Origin: Synergistales bacterium
GTDB taxonomy: Bacteria > Synergistota > Synergistia > Synergistales > Aminobacteriaceae
Reading direction: 5' to 3'
NCBI GenBank assembly: GCA_025997935.1
Contig: BNVG01000105.1
Coordinates: 1-6,976 of the forward strand
Length of the DNA: 6,976 nt
Part shown: positions 1 to 4,716 of the stretch, one piece after another
How the letters are laid out: each line of letters begins with the position of its first letter
Position numbering within the stretch: position 1 is the first letter of the stretch
Translations under genes and position numbers: made by a program
The notes under the pieces: generated by a model
Databases searched by the model: none
What the model saw: the letters and a program-made list of their open reading frames with translations, nothing else
What the model was told of the DNA's origin: nothing

Positions 1-31
1 CCGAAGGCTAAGCGGAGTTTTTTTATATCTA

Positions 32-1324
32 TCATGTCTTGGCGGCATCACCAAGGCGCGACGCCTTATGTTCTCGTTTGTATTTGTACATTTTTTCGTC
101 AGCCTTCGCCAAGAGTTCGCCGGGGGGTAAGGTGTTGGTTTTGTCGACTGACACCACGCCATAGCTTATACTATAAGGGTTTATGGCGTTTGGCGAGGCT
201 TTTTGACGTCTGAGTTCAGATCTGATTTCCTCAAGGCGCTTCTCGGCCGCTTCCTGCTCCCAGTCTTTGAGCAACAGCATAAACTCGTCTCCCCCTAAGC
301 GACATATTTTCGTGTCCGGGGCGAAAGCGCTCAAGGTGCTCGCTATCAACAAGATATAAGAATCTCCGGCCTCGTGTCCGTATGTGTCGTTGACGTACTT
401 TAGATAGTCTATGTCTATAAAACATATTATAAAACCGACGCCCTCGGATAGCCATTGATCCAGGATTTCCATGCCGTAATGACGATTGTGCGCCCCTGTC
501 AGCGCGTCGCGGTAGGCGTAGTTCTCCAACTGTGCATAGCGCATTTTTTCAATCGTGACATCGGTCAGCACAAACACCAAGGCGTCGCGTCCGTGCCACC
601 GCAATGGATAGCGCTCTACGGAGAGATACTGTGGCTTTTCATCGTCCGGCAAATCCAACTCTGACGAGTGCGGGGAATCTAATTCCCCGGCCTGCTCAGC
701 CTGTTCGGCTATCCATTGAAATATATAAGACATAAATTCTCTTTTTTTAAGAAATTGCTCCACAGGATGATTCAGAAAAAGCCACTCTCGCGGCATTTCG
801 ACATCCACGACCACTATAAGGTGATGCAGACAGGTAGTCAACGCCTCAAACAGACTATTGCTCTGTTCAAGAGCCTTGGTCTCTTCTTGCCCGTTTCTTA
901 TTTCTTCGATTAGGGCGTCTCTGCGTTCCTTCAGCTGTTCTACCATAGTGTTGAACGAATTGGCGAACTCGCCCATAAAATCCACATGCTGACTGTAGTC
1001 GCCCTTGGCTATCTGCATAGTCTGCCAAGTCAGGTGAGAGAGTGAGGAATGCAGGGCTTTGAGAGGAGAGGCTATCTCGTTTTCTTTGGACGGAACTTTT
1101 GCCCTGATGACCTCTCCTTTTGCTAAGGATTGAGCCAAGTTGTTCATCTCTATCACGCATTCGGCGAAGAACTGCAATCCCGCGCCGAATTGTTGAAATT
1201 CCTTAGGAAGCAGCGACACGTCAAGACGAGCCTCACCTGGCGCGTAAAGCACGTCGCGCAAGTATTTGTATAAAAAATCATTTATAAAGCCCAGATTGCT
1301 ACGGTCAATATTATCTTGGGCCAT
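32..1324 (-). CDS. Soluble diguanylate cyclase (HAMP-like, PAS-like, GGDEF)
   Basis: A 430-residue protein predicted to make cyclic di-GMP from two GTP. The GGDEF domain fills about residues 268-425: DALTG at 273-277 followed by NR at 280-281, the metal-binding region FIDIDYLKYVNDTYGHEAGD at 302-321, and an intact active-site loop GGDEF at 344-348 preceded by RL. The product-inhibition I-site (RxxD five residues before GGDEF) is absent; those positions read APDT. Residues about 88-140 look like a HAMP signalling helix pair (GDY...GEF..SFN.M) running into a coiled coil to about 155. Residues about 155-262 look like a PAS-type sensor, ending in a typical PAS-to-GGDEF junction (LTDVTIEKMRYAQLE). 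No signal peptide or membrane helix is visible, odd for a HAMP-like region, so the protein is probably cytoplasmic and may take its input from a partner. GGGAG (1334-1338, minus) lies 9 nt before the ATG. It follows the V4R gene in the same direction, so the two are likely co-transcribed. Enzyme class is certain; the PAS and HAMP calls are less so. Confidence 0.93.
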   Translation of the reverse strand: MAQDNIDRSNLGFINDFLYKYLRDVLYAPGEARLDVSLLPKEFQQFGAGLQFFAECVIEMNNLAQSLAKGEVIRAKVPSKENEIASPLKALHSSLSHLTWQTMQIAKGDYSQHVDFMGEFANSFNTMVEQLKERRDALIEEIRNGQEETKALEQSNSLFEALTTCLHHLIVVVDVEMPREWLFLNHPVEQFLKKREFMSYIFQWIAEQAEQAGELDSPHSSELDLPDDEKPQYLSVERYPLRWHGRDALVFVLTDVTIEKMRYAQLENYAYRDALTGAHNRHYGMEILDQWLSEGVGFIICFIDIDYLKYVNDTYGHEAGDSYILLIASTLSAFAPDTKICRLGGDEFMLLLKDWEQEAAEKRLEEIRSELRRQKASPNAINPYSISYGVVSVDKTNTLPPGELLAKADEKMYKYKREHKASRLGDAAKT

Positions 1325-1371
1325 CCAAAAACGCTCCCATCCTGAAAATCTGATGTCACGACCGCTTTTGT

Positions 1372-1911
1372 TTAGTTGTCTGTAACCGATCCGCTAAAAC
1401 GGCAGACGCGGTCTCCGTTAGCCCAGCAGTCGACCTCGCGCACATCGTATTTTTTGCCCGTGTACGCCTCGAGTATCCCGGCAATGAACCCTTCGTCATA
1501 ATAGCAAACCGTTTCGTTAGTAACCGAAAGGCCGCTACAATCTAAATCCTGTCCGACGGTCAACACGATTTTGCCGGTTTCGGGGTCGAAAGCCTCCATT
1601 CTCAAAATGCCTACTTTCATGTCATGCAAAGATTTTTGCAGGGCGGCCAAAAAAGCGTCAAAATCCAAAGACAGATCGAGCGTATGCTTGGCGTACTCAG
1701 AGCCGGCGAGATAACCGGCGTTACGGAAATGCTCATTTGCCTTATCCGCGCCGTAGGCTTTGGCCAGCTCGTCCAACATGGTGTACTGCATGAGACGGTA
1801 GACAAGCACAGGCATATCTTCGCCGAGGTCGCCGCGCCCCTCCACTATGTCCCCGATATTATCCCAAGAAAATGTGGCGTGTTTAAGCTCTTGTGCAAAT
1901 ACATTTTTCAT
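1372..1911 (-). CDS. Stand-alone V4R (4-vinyl reductase-type) sensor protein
   Basis: A 179-residue protein that is essentially one V4R domain (numbering from the ATG at 1911). The C-terminal half carries the family hallmark: Cys136 just before YDEGFIAGILEAYTGKKYDV, then Cys162 and Cys170 in the pattern E-V-D-C-W-x-x-G-D-x-V-C-R-F. V4R domains share a fold with H-NOX and TRAPP/Bet3 proteins and serve as small-molecule sensing domains in regulators such as DmpR/XylR and PoxR, and in bacteriochlorophyll-related BchJ. The conserved Cys set has been suggested to bind metal or ligand. The ligand here cannot be told. The gene lies upstream of, and 47-48 nt from, a soluble diguanylate cyclase read in the same direction, so it probably supplies sensory input to c-di-GMP signalling. 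A start at GTG 1918-1920 would sit only 3 nt from the GGGGAG ribosome site, so the ATG at 1909-1911 (12 nt spacing) is preferred. Family call is strong; role is inferred from context. Confidence 0.88.
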   Translation of the reverse strand: MKNVFAQELKHATFSWDNIGDIVEGRGDLGEDMPVLVYRLMQYTMLDELAKAYGADKANEHFRNAGYLAGSEYAKHTLDLSLDFDAFLAALQKSLHDMKVGILRMEAFDPETGKIVLTVGQDLDCSGLSVTNETVCYYDEGFIAGILEAYTGKKYDVREVDCWANGDRVCRFSGSVTDN

Positions 1912-1923
1912 ACAGGACACACA

Positions 1924-1929
1924 CTCCCC
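1924..1929 (-). promoter_or_regulatory. Ribosome binding site deciding the V4R start
   Basis: On the minus strand this reads GGGGAG. It is 12 nt from the ATG at 1909-1911 but only 3 nt from an in-frame GTG at 1918-1920. The ATG is therefore the better start, giving a protein three residues shorter than the longest reading. Confidence 0.65.
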
Positions 1930-1957
1930 ACATCAATAAATTAATCAATAAATTAAA

Positions 1958-1975
1958 TGGATAAAATATTATCCA
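1958..1975. repeat. Perfect inverted repeat in the leader of the V4R operon
   Basis: TGGATAA (1958-1964) and TTATCCA (1969-1975) are exact reverse complements separated by AATA. The repeat lies about 35-50 nt downstream of the predicted minus-strand transcription start. It could be a repressor operator or a weak RNA hairpin in the leader. There is no run of T to make it a terminator. The surroundings are very AT-rich, which raises the odds of chance, but the GG/CC ends make it better than background. Confidence 0.4.
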
Positions 1976-2014
1976 ACAAATATCGCAAATAAAAAGCTAT
2001 AATTCTGATTATTT

Positions 2015-2043
2015 TTTATAATATCATAAAATTGTCTTGTGAA
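2015..2043 (-). promoter_or_regulatory. Candidate sigma-70 promoter of the V4R/diguanylate cyclase operon
   Basis: Read on the minus strand: -35 TTCACA (2038-2043; 5 of 6 to TTGACA), a 17-nt spacer, and -10 TATAAA (2015-2020; 5 of 6 to TATAAT). Transcription would start near 2008, leaving a leader of about 97 nt before the ATG at 1911. Spacing and both boxes are good, but AT-rich DNA throws up such matches easily. Confidence 0.55.
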
Positions 2044-2053
2044 TTTAATATTT

Positions 2054-2081
2054 CGCGTTTTGCGATTCTGCTCAAAACACG
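2054..2081. repeat. Imperfect inverted repeat between divergent promoters
   Basis: CGCGTTTTG (2054-2062) and CAAAACACG (2073-2081) are complementary at 8 of 9 positions around a 10-nt centre. The element lies between the predicted -35 boxes of the leftward V4R operon (2038-2043) and the rightward porin gene (2091-2096), where a shared operator would sit. There is no direct evidence of binding. Confidence 0.35.
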
Positions 2082-2090
2082 CAAAAAAGT

Positions 2091-2118
2091 TTGATTTAGA
2101 AAACTTTTATGATACAAT
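2091..2118 (+). promoter_or_regulatory. Candidate sigma-70 promoter of the SLH-porin gene
   Basis: TTGATT (2091-2096) and TACAAT (2113-2118) are separated by 16 nt. The start of transcription would fall near 2125, giving a leader of about 37 nt that contains the strong ribosome site at 2147-2152. It also means that the in-frame ATG at 2126 would be almost at the transcript's 5' end. Confidence 0.6.
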
Positions 2119-2146
2119 TTAGTTAATGAAGTGCCAATTTAACTTT

Positions 2147-2152
2147 GGGAGG
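2147..2152 (+). promoter_or_regulatory. Ribosome binding site deciding the porin start
   Basis: GGGAGG lies 9 nt before the ATG at 2162. It lies downstream of the earlier in-frame ATG at 2126, which has no such site. It is part of a 17-nt block (2145-2161) that recurs exactly before the gene at 4717. Confidence 0.85.
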
Positions 2153-2161
2153 TTTTTAGTA

Positions 2162-3712
2162 ATGAGGCGTTTTATTCTTCTTTTTTTGTGCCTGAGCTTT
2201 GTTTTTTTATGCGCTGAATCAAGTTTGGCCGCCACAAACCCGTTTGTCGACGTTCCGTTAAGCCATTGGGCGTATGACGCGCTTGGCCAGCTGTCCGCGT
2301 CGGGCGTTCTGTCGGGCTACCCGGACGGGCTTTACAGGGGAGGACAGCCCGTGACGCGCTACGAGATGGCGTCCGCCTTGGCCCGGGCCTTAGCCCGTGT
2401 CGACGCCACAAAGGCCGCGAAAGAAGATTTGACGGTTTTGCGGAGCCTCGTCGTGGAGTTTCGGGACGAGCTCGACGCGCTCGGCGTGAAGACAGATAGT
2501 TTGGACAAGCGTACCGCCGTTGTCGAAGACAGGCTCGGCGGATGGAAAATCAGCGGCGAGCTCAGGGTTGACCTTGAGGACTGGGATAACGACGTCACGG
2601 GCGACGGCATTGCTCTCAGCATGGCTCGCCTCGAATTTCAGCGCTGGTTCGGCCCGGACGAGGGGATGCGCCTCTATGTGCGCTTAGACGACGACGGCGA
2701 CGGCGGTATAATTTTCGACAAATTCTTTGTAGAGATGCCCTTGCCATCCGACGCTACCCTGACCGTTGGGCGTTTTGACCGCGACTTCGAGGGCGACTAT
2801 CGCTTTATCGTAGAGGGCGCGACGGATATGGCCAACGAGGCGTGGCTGACCGACCGCACGGTCGAAGGGATAGGGTTTGACAAGTCTTTTTCTTTGGGTT
2901 CTCTGAGCCTTTACGTCGCGCACCCCGGGAATTTGCCCATAACAGACTGGGACAACCCCACGAGCGCGTGGGAACTGTCCGCTTTCGCGAAGCTGCAATT
3001 CACGGAAAACTTCGGTTTTGACATAGGAGGTCAGGCGTTTTTAGGTGACGACACCTCAACGGTAACCGTTCTTGACGAAAACGACGATCCGGAGTACGAC
3101 ATTAAGCTGAAAAATCTGTGGACGGTCTTCGCGGGGCTACGGTTTGACTTCAATCCAAACGTAGCGTTCAAGGGGATTTATTACTATCAGGGCGGAAAAA
3201 TTGAGGAAAGCCCTTCGGCCCTCGGACAATGGAGCGAGGTAGATTTTAACAACCCGTCGGCCTGGAAGATAATACTCGACGTCAAGCAGGATTTGCTTCG
3301 TTTTAGCAGTCTATGGCTTGAATACAGCCAACTTGACGCGGGCTTTTTTATCCCGTACGGCCAACCGGCTCTGACGCTTGTGGATGACGACAGATGGAAC
3401 GCGGTGAACGGCAGCGCCGGTTTTGTCACCTCCGACACGAGTATATGGCGCGTCGGCGCGACACAGAGATGGAATGACCGATGGAGCTCTTGGGCTTATG
3501 TCGCCGGACACAGGTTAGAAAACGCCGGGTTGAACGCCAGCGGCGACGCTGACGCCAAACTACTTCAGTGGGGGCTTGGCGTGGAGTTTCAGTATAACGA
3601 AAACGTGGCCTTTGCCCTTGGATATATCCGCGCGGACTGGAACCGCGACGCCGAAAACGCCTCTTATGCGGACGAGCACAGATTGCAGTTCAGGACGGCC
3701 ATAACGTTCTGA
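2162..3712 (+). CDS. SLH-domain outer-membrane porin (OmpM/SlpA-like)
   Basis: A 516-residue exported protein. Residues 1-24 are a signal peptide (MRR, hydrophobic core, likely cut after SLAA). One SLH domain follows at about 28-78: FVDVP..HWAY, then GYPDG, then the TRYEMA signature at 65-70. Residues about 83-126 are charged and heptad-like, a likely coiled-coil stalk. From about 128 to the end the sequence alternates polar and hydrophobic/aromatic residues and ends in LQFRTAITF, the terminal-Phe signal of outer-membrane beta-barrels. In the known family (OmpM of Negativicutes, SlpA of Deinococcus-Thermus and relatives) the SLH domain binds peptidoglycan or its attached polymer while the barrel sits in the outer membrane, so the protein both tethers the membrane and passes small solutes. 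ATG 2162 is chosen because of GGGAGG 9 nt upstream; an ATG at 2126 would add 12 residues before the signal peptide. It has its own promoter and terminator. Substrate selectivity cannot be told. Confidence 0.9.
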   Translation: MRRFILLFLCLSFVFLCAESSLAATNPFVDVPLSHWAYDALGQLSASGVLSGYPDGLYRGGQPVTRYEMASALARALARVDATKAAKEDLTVLRSLVVEFRDELDALGVKTDSLDKRTAVVEDRLGGWKISGELRVDLEDWDNDVTGDGIALSMARLEFQRWFGPDEGMRLYVRLDDDGDGGIIFDKFFVEMPLPSDATLTVGRFDRDFEGDYRFIVEGATDMANEAWLTDRTVEGIGFDKSFSLGSLSLYVAHPGNLPITDWDNPTSAWELSAFAKLQFTENFGFDIGGQAFLGDDTSTVTVLDENDDPEYDIKLKNLWTVFAGLRFDFNPNVAFKGIYYYQGGKIEESPSALGQWSEVDFNNPSAWKIILDVKQDLLRFSSLWLEYSQLDAGFFIPYGQPALTLVDDDRWNAVNGSAGFVTSDTSIWRVGATQRWNDRWSSWAYVAGHRLENAGLNASGDADAKLLQWGLGVEFQYNENVAFALGYIRADWNRDAENASYADEHRLQFRTAITF

Positions 3713-3728
3713 AAAACGACGGGCGTTA

Positions 3729-3766
3729 AAAGGGGGCTTTTTTATAGAGTCCCCTTTCTGTTTTTT
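3729..3766 (+). terminator. Intrinsic terminator after the SLH-porin gene
   Basis: Positions 3729-3740 (AAAGGGGGCTTT) pair with 3746-3757 (AGAGTCCCCTTT) to give a 12-bp stem with two G-U pairs and a 5-nt loop. A run of six T follows at 3761-3766. It starts 17 nt after the porin stop codon and separates that gene from the cobalamin operon. Confidence 0.9.
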
Positions 3767-3782
3767 CGTTCTTTTTTCGTTC
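3761..3782 (+). repeat. Perfect tandem duplication of an 11-nt T-rich unit
   Basis: TTTTTTCGTTC occurs at 3761-3771 and again directly after at 3772-3782. The first copy supplies the T-tract of the terminator; the second lies between that and the -10 box of the next promoter, over the place where its -35 box would be. Confidence 0.8.
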
Positions 3783-3797
3783 TTTATAGTATATAAT
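3769..3797 (+). promoter_or_regulatory. Candidate promoter of the cobalamin-riboswitch operon
   Basis: A perfect -10 box, TATAAT, is at 3792-3797, about 22 nt before the riboswitch begins. At 17-nt spacing the -35 position (3769-3774) reads TTCTTT, a poor match, so the -35 side is uncertain. Transcription would start near 3804. Confidence 0.55.
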
Positions 3798-3818
3798 ATC
3801 CACAACTGAATAAAAATA

Positions 3819-3967
3819 CGTTTTGGTGAACGGGAATCCGGTGAAAATCCGGAGCGGCCCCGCCACTGTAACTCGGTACGAAACCGTGAGCATGTCACTG
3901 TCTGTTGTTTAAGGGATGGGAAGACGCGGGATTAGGATAAACGAGAGTCAGGAGACCGGCCAAAACG
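3819..3967 (+). ncRNA. Cobalamin (B12) riboswitch
   Basis: The conserved core is plainly present. GGTGAACGGGAA begins at 3825, CCGGTGAAAATCCGG at 3839-3852, and GCGGCCCCGCCACTGTAA at about 3854-3871. A small hairpin CGGT/ACCG sits at 3874-3886, GGGAAGACGCGGGATTAG at about 3918-3935, and the B12 box AGTCAGGAGACCGGCC at about 3946-3961. The outer stem P1 is a perfect 8 bp: CGTTTTGG (3819-3826) with CCAAAACG (3960-3967). The last P1 base, G3967, is also the first base of the GAGGAG ribosome site of tonB, and no T-run terminator lies before the ATG at 3981. Control is therefore probably at translation, with B12 binding hiding the ribosome site. The family normally turns genes off when cobalamin is plentiful, so the operon downstream is predicted to be made under B12 shortage. 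Confidence 0.97.
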
Positions 3968-3972
3968 AGGAG
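3967..3972 (+). promoter_or_regulatory. tonB ribosome binding site abutting riboswitch stem P1
   Basis: GAGGAG lies 8 nt before the ATG at 3981. Its first G is the terminal paired base of riboswitch stem P1, so formation of the ligand-bound aptamer would touch or stack on the site directly. Confidence 0.8.
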
Positions 3973-3980
3973 TTGAGACG

Positions 3981-4694
3981 ATGAATGCTCGATGGGCGGC
4001 TTCCGTGTCTTTAAGTGTCGTTTTGCATCTAACCGTTTTGTGCTTGACCGCGCTCTTTTGGAGCGTAAGGCCGGTTGTATTTACGCCGCCGCAAAGCATA
4101 ACTGTTACCTTGCGTAGTTTTCCGGCGTTCACGCCCGCACAGAAAGGCGTACCCGCGCCCTTGACGCCCCCAAGCCAAAAACCATCGACTCCAGAGAAAC
4201 CAACTCCTAAAAAAACAATTCAGGAGACGCCGCCTCCAAAGACGTCAACCGCAAAGCCTCAAAAAACCCAGAGCCTAAAACCATCGCCCCTCACGCCCAC
4301 GGATGTCACGTCCGCGCCCGAAACGGCGGCGAGCGCGCAAACGCGGGGCGCGTCTTTGGACGTACCCGGAGGGGCGTCTTCCGGCGTACCGGGAGGCGCG
4401 AAGGACGGCGTGACAGGCGACGCGAGGGGCGCTGAAATCATCGACGTGTCGTCATTATCCGTGTCGCGCAGGGTGAAGCCGGACTATCCGGCCATAGCGC
4501 GCAAGAGAAAGGAAGAAGGGACGGTCGTTTTGCTTATCAACATTGACGGGGCCAATGTTGTTGGGGTTGACGTGGAAAAAAGCAGCGGGTTTTCATCGTT
4601 AGATAGCGCGGCGGTAGCGGCTGTGAGGAAATGGAGGTTTGATAACAGAGGGAAAATAGTTGCGCGCGTTCCGGTTGCTTTTCAGATTAGATAA
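3981..4694 (+). CDS. tonB: TonB energy transducer, cobalamin-regulated
   Basis: A 237-residue TonB. Residues about 8-28 form the single N-terminal membrane helix and contain the SxxxH motif (Ser12, His16) that in E. coli TonB contacts ExbB-ExbD. Residues about 50-110 are the expected Pro/Lys-rich periplasmic spacer (PTPKK, TPPPK, KPQK). Residues about 124-150 hold a degenerate Gly-rich repeat (DVPGGASS, GVPGGAKD). The C-terminal domain at about 160-237 has the family pattern PDYPAIAR...EGTVVL.I..DG, SSGFSSLD.AAV.AVRKWRF. TonB spans the periplasm and transfers proton-motive energy to outer-membrane receptors through their TonB box. It is the first gene after the B12 riboswitch and is followed 22 nt later by the propeller gene and then by a TonB-dependent receptor, so it is probably a dedicated transducer for cobalamin uptake. 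No exbB or exbD is visible in the window. Confidence 0.95.
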   Translation: MNARWAASVSLSVVLHLTVLCLTALFWSVRPVVFTPPQSITVTLRSFPAFTPAQKGVPAPLTPPSQKPSTPEKPTPKKTIQETPPPKTSTAKPQKTQSLKPSPLTPTDVTSAPETAASAQTRGASLDVPGGASSGVPGGAKDGVTGDARGAEIIDVSSLSVSRRVKPDYPAIARKRKEEGTVVLLINIDGANVVGVDVEKSSGFSSLDSAAVAAVRKWRFDNRGKIVARVPVAFQIR

Positions 4695-4702
4695 TTTTAA
4701 TT

Positions 4703-4708
4703 GGGAGG
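4703..4708 (+). promoter_or_regulatory. Ribosome binding site deciding the propeller-protein start
   Basis: GGGAGG lies 8 nt before the ATG at 4717. A longer reading from an ATG at 4660 would overlap the end of tonB and place 19 extra residues before a good signal peptide, so 4717 is chosen. The surrounding 17 nt (4701-4717) are identical to 2145-2161 before the porin gene. Confidence 0.85.
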
Positions 4709-4716
4709 TTTTTAGT

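Noticed and set aside
1912..1920. GTG 1918-1920 start of the V4R gene
   Set aside because: Only 3 nt separate it from GGGGAG; the ATG at 1909-1911 is better placed.
2126..2161. Longer start of the SLH porin at ATG 2126
   Set aside because: It has no ribosome site, lies at the predicted transcript 5' end, and would put 12 polar residues before a well-formed signal peptide; GGGAGG supports ATG 2162.
2162..2233. Lipoprotein signal in the SLH porin
   Set aside because: Cys17 has no lipobox before it and SLAA offers a normal signal-peptidase I site.
2684..2998. Antisense open frame inside the porin gene
   Set aside because: Porin coding signal is strong in frame +; no ribosome site or recognisable protein on the other strand.
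3560..3898. Minus-strand 112-codon open frame over the porin end and riboswitch
   Set aside because: It runs antisense through the porin's barrel end, the terminator and the conserved riboswitch core, and its protein looks like no family.
4660..4716. Longer start of the propeller protein at ATG 4660
   Set aside because: It would overlap the 3' end of tonB and bury the signal peptide; GGGAGG 8 nt before ATG 4717 is decisive.
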